A stretch of 58,502 nt of DNA from CAZTHL01 sp964613585 (GTDB taxonomy: Bacteria; Pseudomonadota; Alphaproteobacteria; DSM-16000; Inquilinaceae). The notes under the pieces are model-generated. The model saw nothing but the letters and a program-made list of their open reading frames with translations. It was not told the origin of the DNA and did not search any database. The DNA lies in the NCBI GenBank assembly GCA_964613585.1, contig CAZTHL010000011.1, forward strand, positions 1 to 58,502, read 5' to 3'. The position numbers and the translations under genes were made by a program. Below, one piece after another: positions 8,835-16,237 of this stretch (the first letter of the stretch is position 1; each line of letters begins with the position of its first letter).

Positions 8835-8913
8835 GCGCCGTGGCAGGGTCGCAAGCTACTGATTTTCCATGGCGGTCCCCGAGTCGGCCGCGGTCGAGTC
8901 AACGGCGCGGCCT

Positions 8914-8969
8914 CGGCAGGAGATGCCGGGTCGGGCCGATTCTGCCGGCCGGGCGCGCAGGCTCTGCCG
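8914..8969. promoter_or_regulatory. Three FlbD/ftr-like palindromes upstream of fliK
   Basis: Three sites fit CGGCA-N5-TGCCG: 8914-8928 (perfect, CGGCA-GGAGA-TGCCG), 8933-8947 (GGGCC-N5-TGCCG) and 8955-8969 (GCGCA-N5-TGCCG). They lie 80-150 bp upstream of the fliK sigma-54 promoter. The same motif precedes every other sigma-54 promoter here. The Caulobacter FlbD element (ftr) has a similar CGGC...GC-G core, so FlbD binding is the natural inference. Confidence 0.55.
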
Positions 8970-9008
8970 GCTCGCCGCGACGGCCGGGCGCAAAGGGATT
9001 CGACCCCA

Positions 9009-9084
9009 GGGCGCGGACCCGGGGCGCGGACCCGGGGCGCGGACCCAGGGCGCGGACCCGGGGCGCGGACCCAGGGCGCGGACA
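9009..9084. repeat. Six tandem copies of a 13-bp repeat
   Basis: The unit GGGCGCGGACCC(G/A) occurs six times in direct tandem (starts at 9009, 9022, 9035, 9048, 9061 and 9074); the last copy is incomplete. The array lies in the non-coding gap between the divergent fliK and flagellin promoters. The last base alternates between G and A from copy to copy. I see no coding role. Confidence 0.9.
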
Positions 9085-9118
9085 AGGTGGACGGCCATCC
9101 GCGCTTGGCCGGGACAAA

Positions 9119-9133
9119 CGGCAGCCTTTGCCC
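9119..9133. promoter_or_regulatory. FlbD/ftr-like palindrome upstream of flagellin 1
   Basis: CGGCA-GCCTT-TGCCC matches the CGGCA-N5-TGCCG motif at nine of ten arm positions, about 110 bp upstream of the flagellin 1 sigma-54 promoter. Weaker half-sites follow at 9141-9155 and 9165-9179 (TGCCG arm only). Confidence 0.5.
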
Positions 9134-9242
9134 TGAAGGCGGGTCGGAATTGCCTCGAAAGCGGCGAGATTTTCTGCCGAGCACCTCCGCCCGGCTCCGG
9201 TGCGTCGTCGTTAAAACGAATGAAAACAATGGGTTGGGCAAA

Positions 9243-9258
9243 TGGCACAGGGCGTGCG
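9243..9258 (+). promoter_or_regulatory. Sigma-54 promoter of flagellin 1
   Basis: TGGCAC-AGGGC-GTGCG has a consensus -24 element and exact GG-to-GC spacing; the -12 element has GTGC rather than TTGC. The predicted start near 9269 leaves a leader of about 100 bases before the flagellin ATG at 9371. Confidence 0.7.
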
Positions 9259-9370
9259 TTGAGGCAGCCCGGAACGTTGGGCCCGGCACACGACGAAGCC
9301 GCCAAGCCCAGCCCAGGCGTCGGCCTTGCCGGGGCAGAGTCCGGCCCTAACCCGTGGGAGAGAACCTGCA

Positions 9371-10267
9371 ATGCCTACCGTAACCACGAACACCGCGGCC
9401 AACTCGGCCCTTCGTTACCTCAATCAGAACAATGAGCAGTCGCAGAGCTCAATCTCCAAGATCGCCAGCGGCTCGCGCATCGTCCGCGCCTCGGACGACG
9501 CCGCCGGCCTGGCCATCGGCACCCGTCTGGTGTCGGACGTCATGGTGCTTGAGCAGGCGGCGCGCAACGCGTCGCAGGGCATCTCGGTGCTGCAGGTCGC
9601 CGACGGCGGCTTTGCCCGGATCCACGATGTGCTGATGCGGATGAAGACGCTGTCGGCCGCCTCGCTGTCCGGCGTGCCGACCGACAACGAGCGTCAGTTC
9701 ATCAACTCCGAGTACCAGGAGCTGATCGGCGAGATCAACGGCATCGCCCAGACCACGCGGTTCAACGGCGAGCCGCTGATGGACGGCACCAGCCCGCAGT
9801 GGAACGCGCCGGTCGACTTCTTCGTCGGCTCGGCCGCGGGCGACGTGGTGACCGTCGACATGAACAACCTGGTCGGCGGCACGACCTACAACCTCGCTAC
9901 CGCTGCCGACTTCCAGGCGACCTCGCTGAGCGGCGATCTCGGTGGCACCAACACGGTGCTGTCGACGACGGCGGTCGACAACGTCGCCAACGCGGCCAAC
10001 TCGCTGGCCGTGGTCGACAACGTCATCGATCTGATCTCCGATGCCCGCGCCAGCGTCGGCGCGCTCATCTCGCGCTTCGAGTTCCGCGCCGAGCAGATCG
10101 CCACCTCGGTGGAGAATGTCGACGCGGCCCAGTCGGTGATCATGGACGTCGACATCGCCGCCGAGCAGAGCAACCTGGTGTCGAGCCAGGTGCTGGTGCA
10201 GGCCTCGGTCTCGGCCCTGTCCCAGGCCAACCAGCTGCCGCAGACCCTGCTTCGCCTGCTGCAGTAA
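9371..10267 (+). CDS. Flagellin 1
   Basis: A 298-residue filament subunit. The conserved N-terminal D0/D1 region (ANSALRYLNQNNEQSQSSISKIASGSRI, SDDAAGLAIG) and C-terminal D1/D0 region (MDVDIAAEQSNLVSSQVLVQASVSALSQANQLPQTLLRLLQ) are both intact. The short central domain (about residues 135-215) contains many Ser and Thr residues, possible O-glycosylation sites for the enzymes encoded at 14-22 kb. I use the ATG at 9371, preceded by GGGAGAG; an in-frame upstream ATG at 9326 would add 15 residues that are not flagellin-like. It is transcribed alone from a sigma-54 promoter. It is paralogous to the next gene: the D0 regions are very similar, and the middle diverges. Confidence 0.97.
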   Translation: MPTVTTNTAANSALRYLNQNNEQSQSSISKIASGSRIVRASDDAAGLAIGTRLVSDVMVLEQAARNASQGISVLQVADGGFARIHDVLMRMKTLSAASLSGVPTDNERQFINSEYQELIGEINGIAQTTRFNGEPLMDGTSPQWNAPVDFFVGSAAGDVVTVDMNNLVGGTTYNLATAADFQATSLSGDLGGTNTVLSTTAVDNVANAANSLAVVDNVIDLISDARASVGALISRFEFRAEQIATSVENVDAAQSVIMDVDIAAEQSNLVSSQVLVQASVSALSQANQLPQTLLRLLQ

Positions 10268-10288
10268 GGCGCGCCCCTCGGTTCGGCA

Positions 10289-10310
10289 GGACGGGTTCCC
10301 TGGCCCGTCC
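10289..10310 (+). terminator. Hairpin downstream of flagellin 1
   Basis: GGACGGG-(8 nt)-CCCGTCC, 21 bp after the stop codon. It has no U-tract. A second strong stem at 10328-10348 overlaps a candidate FlbD site and may serve either role. Confidence 0.45.
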
Positions 10311-10330
10311 TCCGGGACGCCTCGCCTGGC

Positions 10331-10399
10331 CGGCAATTCCTGCCGGCCGGCGACGCGCCGGGGGCACATTCTGCCGCCCGCGCCCGGCAAAAGCTGCCG
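10331..10399. promoter_or_regulatory. Three FlbD/ftr-like palindromes upstream of flagellin 2
   Basis: Perfect CGGCA-N5-TGCCG palindromes lie at 10331-10345 and 10385-10399, and a nine-of-ten match (GGGCA-CATTC-TGCCG) at 10362-10376. They lie 76-145 bp upstream of the sigma-54 promoter at 10475. The last one, with CCCGGC-AAAAGC, resembles the Caulobacter ftr core most closely. This is the best cluster of the motif in the window. Confidence 0.6.
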
Positions 10400-10474
10400 C
10401 CACCAGCCGTCCGCGGCCCCGGGGCGCCGGCCGAAAGGCGCAGATTTCCTCGACGGGCATCCGACCGACACGGC

Positions 10475-10490
10475 TGGCACGGCGCGTGCA
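10475..10490 (+). promoter_or_regulatory. Sigma-54 promoter of flagellin 2
   Basis: TGGCACG-GCGC-GTGCA has a full-consensus -24 element, exact spacing, and a -12 element differing from TTGCA at one base. The predicted start near 10500 gives a leader of about 115 bases. Confidence 0.78.
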
Positions 10491-10536
10491 ATCCTTGTGA
10501 GCGCGGTCGTCGCCAGGAAGGCGGCTCAGCCGCGCA

Positions 10537-10558
10537 GGCCGATCAGGATGGATCGGTC
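10537..10558 (+). promoter_or_regulatory. CsrA-binding hairpin in flagellin 2 leader
   Basis: CCGATC-AGGATG-GATCGG is a perfect 6-bp stem, extendable by a G-U and a G-C pair. The hexaloop presents GGA, the geometry preferred by CsrA. A second GGA lies in the ribosome site (GAAGGACA, about 10601-10608). Two GGA sites, one over the Shine-Dalgarno, is the arrangement through which CsrA represses hag in Bacillus. csrA and fliW are both encoded in this window. Confidence 0.6.
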
Positions 10559-10614
10559 CGAACCCCGTCCCATGAGGGGGCGGGCTCGACACTTCATGTA
10601 GAAGGACATGGGCA

Positions 10615-11466
10615 ATGCCTGTCATCGCCACCAATACGGCTGCCAACTCCGCCGTTCGTTACCTCAACTACAACAACATGCAGACCCAGTCGTCGGTCAG
10701 CAAGCTGGCCAGCGGCTCGCGCATCACCAAGGCGTCGGACGACGCCGCCGGTCTCGCCATCGGCTATCGGCTGCAGACCGACGTGGGCGTCATGCAGCAG
10801 GCCTCGACCAACGCGTCGCAGGCCGTGTCCGTGCTGCAGGTGGCCGACGGCGGCCTGGCCCGCATCGGCGACGTGCTCGACCGCATGAAGACCCTGGCGG
10901 CGGCCTCGCTGTCCGGTGTTCCGACCGACGCCGAGCGCGTGTTCATTGATGCCGAGTATCAGGCCCTCGAGTCCGAGATCGACGGCATCGCTCAGACCAC
11001 CCGCTTCAACGGTGAGTCGCTGCTCGACGGCACCAGCGCCCAGTGGAACGCCAGCGTCGACTTCTTCGTCGGCACCCGGGCGGCTGACGTCATCAACATC
11101 GACATCCTCGGCTCGGCGCCGGTTGCCAACTTCCTGAACGCCGGCCTGAACGCCGGCGGCGGCTTCGGCAACGTCGCCAACGCCGCCAACGCCGCGACCG
11201 AGCTCGCCGCGGTCGAGGTGGCGATCGGCGAGATCGCCGACAGCCGTGCGGACGTCGGTGCCCTGATCTCCCGCTTCGAGGTGCGCGGCCAGCAGATCGC
11301 CACCTCGATCGAGAACACCGAGGCCGCGGTCTCGGCGATCATGGACGTCGATATCGCCGCCGAGCAGAGCAAGATGGTCGCCAACCAGGTTCTGGTGCAG
11401 TCGGCCGTCTCGGCCCTGTCGCAGGCGAACCAGCTGCCGCAGTCCCTGCTGCGGGTGCTGCAGTAA
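10615..11466 (+). CDS. Flagellin 2
   Basis: A 283-residue filament subunit paralogous to flagellin 1. It has the same N-terminal block (NTAANSAVRYLNYNN, SKLASGSRITKASDDAAGLAIG) and C-terminal block (MDVDIAAEQSKMVANQVLVQ, SALSQANQLPQSLLRVLQ). The middle differs and is 15 residues shorter, with an Ala/Asn-rich stretch. The start is ATG at 10615, eight bases after AAGGA. It has its own sigma-54 promoter and a leader with a CsrA-type hairpin. A strong terminator-like hairpin follows, so it is probably monocistronic. Confidence 0.97.
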   Translation: MPVIATNTAANSAVRYLNYNNMQTQSSVSKLASGSRITKASDDAAGLAIGYRLQTDVGVMQQASTNASQAVSVLQVADGGLARIGDVLDRMKTLAAASLSGVPTDAERVFIDAEYQALESEIDGIAQTTRFNGESLLDGTSAQWNASVDFFVGTRAADVINIDILGSAPVANFLNAGLNAGGGFGNVANAANAATELAAVEVAIGEIADSRADVGALISRFEVRGQQIATSIENTEAAVSAIMDVDIAAEQSKMVANQVLVQSAVSALSQANQLPQSLLRVLQ

Positions 11467-11479
11467 GCGCGTGAGGGGT

Positions 11480-11516
11480 GTCGCCGGGACGGGGCTCGGA
11501 CCCCGCTCCCGGCGAC
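11480..11516 (+). terminator. Long hairpin downstream of flagellin 2
   Basis: The outer stem is GTCGCCGGGA with TCCCGGCGAC and the inner stem is CGGGG with CCCCG, separated by one bulged base and closed by a 6-nt loop. It starts 13 bp after the flagellin stop codon. Its strength makes translation of the next gene from upstream starts (about 11478) unlikely. Confidence 0.65.
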
Positions 11517-11552
11517 GCGCCGCCGCACGGATCCGCCGCCGCCGAGGCCGCC

Positions 11553-11825
11553 ATGGATCTGCCGTCGATCGCCCCCCGGCAGGCGTTCAGCGTCCGGGAC
11601 GAAAGCCAGGAGGGCCGGCCTCCTCGAACGGCGCACCAGGCGGCTCCGAACGCGAGCCCCAGGCCGTCGGCGTCCGCCGTCGTCGATGACGGACCGCGGC
11701 CGGCCACCGAGATCACCACTGAGCGCGACGAGCATGCGCGCCGGCTGATCATTCGGATCGTGGAGAGCGCCACCGGCCGGGTGCTGGCCCAATTCCCGAC
11801 CGAGACCCAACGACAAGCCTCCTGA
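11553..11825 (+). CDS. flaG: FlaG-like protein
   Basis: A small protein of 90 residues from the ATG at 11553. The C-terminal third carries the FlaG pattern: a charged segment, then LIIRIVESATGRVLAQFPTE, equivalent to the family's V(K)VVD..TGEVIRQIPPE. FlaG proteins affect filament length and lie between flagellin and fliD in many bacteria, as here. The N-terminal half is disordered (Pro/Ala/Asp-rich). A start further upstream at 11478 is possible but would lie within the flagellin terminator hairpin. Assignment rests on the C-terminal motif and position. Confidence 0.65.
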   Translation: MDLPSIAPRQAFSVRDESQEGRPPRTAHQAAPNASPRPSASAVVDDGPRPATEITTERDEHARRLIIRIVESATGRVLAQFPTETQRQAS

Positions 11826-11959
11826 CCAGCCCTCCACGTTGAAGGCGGGCGTAGTCACGAGGCCATGCCGGAGGCGCTTGCAGCGGACGGAACGCCCGGC
11901 ATTTACCGGGCCGAAGCCTTTGCCGTGCCAAAATAAAAAGTGAGTTCGGGAGAGACATC

Positions 11960-13690
11960 ATGATCAACGGCTTGAACGGATCCTTGGCGTTCGACGGCAA
12001 CACGCCGTACATCTCCGGCTCCTTCTCCGGCTTCAACACGGCGGCCCTGGTCGACGCCGCGGTCCAGGCGCGCCGCATCCCGGCCGACCGGCTGGAGGCG
12101 AAGATCTCCGGCAACGAGACGCGGATCGCCGCGCTGCAGGAGCTCTCGGGCCTGCTGTCCGACTTCCAGGCGTCGGTCGACGGGCTGCGCAATCCGCCGG
12201 GCTTCGGCGCCTTCAACGTGTTCGACCAGAACCAGGTCACGATCACGTCGACGGGCTCGACGCCGGGCACCGACATCGTGGTCGCCGCCGCGGACAGTAA
12301 CGCGCCCACCGGCAGCTTCGATCTCGAGATCCTGCAGCTCGCCACCGCCCACAAGGTCAGCGGCGGCACCATCGCGGATGCCACGGCGGCGCTCGGCATC
12401 ACCGACACGGTGAGCGTCGCGGTCGACGGCCGGGCTCCGGTGAGCATCGGCATCACGGCCACCATGAGCCTCAACGACATCGCCGCGGCGATCGAGGCGC
12501 AGAGCGGCGCCTCCGGCGTCCGGGCCTCCGTGGTGCAGCTCTCACCCACCGATTCCCGGCTGGTGCTGACGGCGCAGGACAGCAATCGTGCCCTGCAGTT
12601 GAGTGGCGGCGATCCGGCCACGCTGGCGGCGCTCGGGGTGTCGAGCGACAACGGCGCCACATTTTCGAGCGAGCTTCAGGCGTTCCAGCCGGCGCAGCTG
12701 CGGATCGACGGCATTCCGACCATCGTTGAGCGTGACGAGAATCTCGGCATCAACGATCTCGTCCCCGGCATCACCCTCGACCTGAGCCAGACCACCCAGC
12801 CTGGCGAGAGCGTCCGGCTCGAGGTGCAGGGCGACGCCGGCCAGGTGCGCGACCAGATCTTGCAGTTCGTGGATGCCTACAACGCGCTCAAGCAGTTCAC
12901 GCTGGCGCAGCAGTCGACCGGTGAGGGCGGCGCGAGCGAGGACGCGGTGCTGTTCTCGAACAACACGTTGCGCCTGCTCGATCGCGACGTGGCCAACGAC
13001 ATCGCGACGCTGGTCGGCAACCTGCCGGCCGACGCGTTCAGCACGCTGGCCGACATCGGCATCGGCTTTCCGGACCCGAACAGCGTCGGCGGCGACGCGG
13101 CGAGCCTGCTGACCATCAAGGACCAGAACAAGTTCGACAGCGCGATCATCGAGGATCTCGAGCAGGTCCGCTCGGTGTTCGAGTTCGGCTTTGCCGCGAA
13201 CAGCGCCGAGATCCGCATCACCGCGCGCAGCCAACCCGTGGATGTCGGCAGCTTCACCTTGGACATCAACGCCGTGGACGGCAACGGCGATATCACCAAC
13301 GCGACCGTCGGCGGCGTCGAGGTCTTCGATTACAGCGGGAAGACCCTCGTCGGCCGGGTCGGCACCCCTTACGAGGGCCTGTCGCTGACCTATATCGGCG
13401 GCGCCGCGACCAGCATCGACATCGACACGTCGCTCGGCATCGGCGAGCGGCTGTATCAGCGGATCGAGTCGTACATCGGCTCGGGCGGCATCCTGACCGA
13501 TGAGATCAGCTCGCTCCAGCAGCAGAACACCGACTATTCGGAAGAGATTGCTGCCATCGACGGCCGGCTGGACACCTATCGGCAGACCCTGATCGAGAAG
13601 TATCAGCGAATGGAGCAGGCGATCGCCCAGGCTGAGGCGATGCGCCAGCAGATGGATGCGTTCCTGAAGTCGCTCTATTCAGACAATTGA
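11960..13690 (+). CDS. fliD: Filament cap protein FliD
   Basis: A 576-residue FliD (HAP2), which caps the filament and assists flagellin folding. The N-terminal FliD_N region shows SGFNTAALVDAAVQARRIPADRLEAKISGNETRIAALQELSG-type sequence (about residues 24-65). The C-terminal FliD_C region ends with a coiled coil (SLQQQNTDYSEEIAAIDGRLDTYRQTL, about 515-550) and DAFLKSLYSDN. GGGAGAG precedes the ATG. The next gene, fliS, begins 21 bp after the stop. The upstream 134 bp has only a weak sigma-54-like match. Confidence 0.96.
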   Translation: MINGLNGSLAFDGNTPYISGSFSGFNTAALVDAAVQARRIPADRLEAKISGNETRIAALQELSGLLSDFQASVDGLRNPPGFGAFNVFDQNQVTITSTGSTPGTDIVVAAADSNAPTGSFDLEILQLATAHKVSGGTIADATAALGITDTVSVAVDGRAPVSIGITATMSLNDIAAAIEAQSGASGVRASVVQLSPTDSRLVLTAQDSNRALQLSGGDPATLAALGVSSDNGATFSSELQAFQPAQLRIDGIPTIVERDENLGINDLVPGITLDLSQTTQPGESVRLEVQGDAGQVRDQILQFVDAYNALKQFTLAQQSTGEGGASEDAVLFSNNTLRLLDRDVANDIATLVGNLPADAFSTLADIGIGFPDPNSVGGDAASLLTIKDQNKFDSAIIEDLEQVRSVFEFGFAANSAEIRITARSQPVDVGSFTLDINAVDGNGDITNATVGGVEVFDYSGKTLVGRVGTPYEGLSLTYIGGAATSIDIDTSLGIGERLYQRIESYIGSGGILTDEISSLQQQNTDYSEEIAAIDGRLDTYRQTLIEKYQRMEQAIAQAEAMRQQMDAFLKSLYSDN

Positions 13691-13711
13691 TCGGCAGAAG
13701 CGGAGTTACCC

Positions 13712-14152
13712 ATGAGCTATGGTCAGCAGGCGGCGTCCGCCTATGCTGCAACCTCGCAAATCGTCACTCCGATCGGCGCCGTCGTCATGGTGTACGACGG
13801 CGCCATCCAAGCCGTCTCACGCGCCCGGCAGGCGATCGAGGATGGCCGCATCGAGGACCGCTATCATCAGACCCAGAAGGCCTGCAAGATCATCCTCGGG
13901 CTTCAGGCGGCCCTCAACTTCGATCAGGGCGGCGAGGTGGCGCCGATGCTCGATCGCTTCTACAGCACCGTCTTCCGTCAGTTGCAGGCCATCAACGCCA
14001 AGAACTCGACGGCGGTCTGCGATGACGTGCTCGTCGCGCTGAAGCGGGTGCGGGCGAGCTGGGGCATCCTGGCCGCGGGCGCCGGCCCCGAGGCGGGCCA
14101 TGAGCCGGCATCCCCGGCGGCCGCTCCGGAGCCTCTCAAGGTGTGCGTCTGA
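13712..14152 (+). CDS. fliS: Flagellin export chaperone FliS
   Basis: A 146-residue all-helical protein of the FliS family. The opening AYAATSQIVTPIGAVVMVYDGAIQAVSRARQAIEDG (about residues 10-45) matches the family's AYxxxxVxTAxPxxLxxMLYDGAIxxxxxAxxAI. The C-terminal tail of about 30 residues is Pro/Ala-rich. FliS binds the C-terminus of unpolymerised flagellin and delivers it to the export gate; in CsrA/FliW systems it also helps FliW act. Co-transcribed with fliD. Confidence 0.93.
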   Translation: MSYGQQAASAYAATSQIVTPIGAVVMVYDGAIQAVSRARQAIEDGRIEDRYHQTQKACKIILGLQAALNFDQGGEVAPMLDRFYSTVFRQLQAINAKNSTAVCDDVLVALKRVRASWGILAAGAGPEAGHEPASPAAAPEPLKVCV

Positions 14153-14298
14153 GGATCACGCCGGGCCGCCGGCGCCCCGGCCGCGGACGCTCGCTCGCTC
14201 GCGGTCCGGCGCCGGCGCTCGCCTGAGCCTCCCGCATGCCGGGCCCGGCCTCGGCAGCGGCCCCGGTCCCTGCTCGCGCACGGGCCGGCGATGCCGAC

Positions 14299-16182
14299 TC
14301 AGTCGGAGGCGCGCCGGGTCGGGACGCCCCGCGGCTGCTCCGCGATGCGGATGAACATCCGGGCGACCTCCTCAAGCACCCCGCGGTCATCGAAGACGCG
14401 GTCGGCCCGGGCCAGGATCCGATCGCTCAGCTCCTGCCGGCGGCGACGATCGGTGCCGATGGCCACCGCCTTCCGGACATAGTCGGCGCCGTCACATGCG
14501 ATGGTGTCGTCGATCTCCATCTGGCGGTAGAGCGCATAGGCGAATCGGCCGCGCATGTGCCGGGACGGCCAGGTGACCACCGGCAGGCCGACATGGCAGG
14601 CCTCATAGTTGGTGTTGCCGCCCCCGAAATGGATCGGGTCGAGCATCACGTCCGCGGCCCGCATCACGGCCAGGTACTCCTCCCGCGGAAGGAACGGCAG
14701 GAACAGCACCCGCTCGAGATCAGGCCCCAGATGGCCGTGCAGCCGCTGGCTCACCACGGCGCCGACCGCGTCGTGCCAGGGTTGCTGGAGCAGCACCACG
14801 CCGTCGGGATCGGCCCGGAGGATGCCGGCGAGCAGCGCGTCAAGCTCGGGATGCAGCTTCATCGGCGCCTGCGGGCACAGGTAGAGGGTGCCGGTCGGCG
14901 GCAGCCCGAGCTCGGCCCGGCCAACATCCGGGATCTTGACGTCGGGACGCTGATAGCAGGCCGTCACGCGGGAGGCCTTGAGCAGCGTCTCCGAGTAGTG
15001 CTGCTCCGATCCTTCGGTCTCGAGATCATCCGACGACAGGAAATAGTCCACCGTCGGCACGCCGCTCGTCACCGGGTGACCCCAGCTCACGATCTGGGCC
15101 GGCGCCAGCCGCGAGAAGGCCAGCGCCGAGACAAGCGGGTCCATGCCGATATCGGTGTAGAACAACAGGTCGAGGCGCCGGCTGCCGATTTCGCGCCGGA
15201 ACGCGTCGAGCTCCGCCGGCACCGTTACATGGTGATCGGCCGCCTCGCGATAGCCCCGGACCAGGGGGTCCTCGCCGACCGGCGGGCTGAACACCGTCAG
15301 CTCGAAATCGTCCCGGGGAAAATGTCGGACCATGCCGTAAAAGAGCCGGCCGATCGTGTGCTCCTTGAAACGCGTCGACACGAGGCCGAGGCGAATTCTA
15401 CGCCGGCCGCGGACGAAGGCCGGGTGCCCGCCGTGCGCGAGGTCGGCGCGGACATGGCCGGCCGAGGGCACCGCCTGCGTTACGAAGGCTGCCTTCGCCT
15501 CCATGAACGGCCGGTCATCGAGGCCCTGATAGGCGAGGAAGAAAAGATTGAAGGCCGAATCGACGGGCGAGGCCAGACGCGGCACGACCGACGGCAGGAT
15601 CCGCAGAGCCTCGCCCAGCAGCGCGCGGCACTCGAGCATGTGCTCGAGCGAGCGGTACACCACGGGAACGCAGGTCATCGCCAGGACGAGATGACGGGGA
15701 TTGCCGTCGAGACGGTAGGCTGCCTCATAGCACTGTATGGCCGCTTCCGTCTGGTTGGCCTGGGCCAGCGTGAAGGCGAGGTCCGCCCGGACATTGGCAT
15801 CGGACGGTCGGAGGGTGACGGCCCGCTCGGCGGCGGCGACGGCCAGGGTGAGGTCGCGCAGGGCGCGGTAGCAGGCGGCCAGGATGGAATAGGCCTCGGC
15901 GCGCCGGTCGTCGCGCGCCAGGCAATGGATCGCGGCCGTGGCGGCGATCGACCAGCGCCCCTCCTGCAGGAGAAGGGCGGACAGGGTCAGCAGCGCCGTC
16001 AGGTCGTCGGGGGCTCGCTCGATCCGGTCGACCAGATCGCCGAGGCGCTCGCCGAGGCCGAGTCGGCGCAGCTCGCCAAGGAGCCCAAGGGTCGCCTGGT
16101 GCCGCGCGGTCGACGACTCCGACAGGCTGCGCAGGGAGACGGCGACGTCGTGCGCGGCATGCGAGGCCGAGGTCTCGGTCAT
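14299..16182 (-). CDS. TPR-GT41 (OGT/SPINDLY-like) glycosyltransferase A
   Basis: A 627-residue protein with N-terminal tetratricopeptide repeats (about 60-200) and a C-terminal GT41 domain related to O-GlcNAc transferase. GT41 hallmarks include RIRLGLVSTRFKEHTIGRL, VSWGHPVTSGVPTVDYFLSS, LYLCPQAPMKLHPE and the nucleotide-sugar site HFGGGNTNYEACHVGLPVVT followed by RGRFAYALYRQM. The ATG at 16182 follows a GGAGG; longer starts reach into the next gene's end and lack family similarity. It lies 55 bp after paralogue B, so they share an operon. Next to flagellins and fliS, and resembling Caulobacter FlmG (TPR plus GT41, a flagellin glycosyltransferase), its likely substrate is flagellin. The donor sugar is unknown. 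Confidence 0.85.
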   Translation of the reverse strand: MTETSASHAAHDVAVSLRSLSESSTARHQATLGLLGELRRLGLGERLGDLVDRIERAPDDLTALLTLSALLLQEGRWSIAATAAIHCLARDDRRAEAYSILAACYRALRDLTLAVAAAERAVTLRPSDANVRADLAFTLAQANQTEAAIQCYEAAYRLDGNPRHLVLAMTCVPVVYRSLEHMLECRALLGEALRILPSVVPRLASPVDSAFNLFFLAYQGLDDRPFMEAKAAFVTQAVPSAGHVRADLAHGGHPAFVRGRRRIRLGLVSTRFKEHTIGRLFYGMVRHFPRDDFELTVFSPPVGEDPLVRGYREAADHHVTVPAELDAFRREIGSRRLDLLFYTDIGMDPLVSALAFSRLAPAQIVSWGHPVTSGVPTVDYFLSSDDLETEGSEQHYSETLLKASRVTACYQRPDVKIPDVGRAELGLPPTGTLYLCPQAPMKLHPELDALLAGILRADPDGVVLLQQPWHDAVGAVVSQRLHGHLGPDLERVLFLPFLPREEYLAVMRAADVMLDPIHFGGGNTNYEACHVGLPVVTWPSRHMRGRFAYALYRQMEIDDTIACDGADYVRKAVAIGTDRRRRQELSDRILARADRVFDDRGVLEEVARMFIRIAEQPRGVPTRRASD

Positions 16183-16237
16183 CCGGAAAGCCTCCGAGGT
16201 CGGTCTGCCAAGGATCGGCCGGCTGAGCCGGGCTGGG

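Noticed and set aside
9267..9282. Hairpin GCCC-GGAACGTT-GGGC with a GGA, near the flagellin 1 start of transcription
   Set aside because: The predicted start (about 9269) falls inside the stem, so the hairpin would not form intact in the mRNA; not called as a CsrA site.
11899..11914. Sigma-54-like match CGGCAT-TTACC-GGGCC upstream of fliD
   Set aside because: Spacing is right, but the -12 element has only GC in common with the consensus and the site is part of a GC palindrome; too weak to list.
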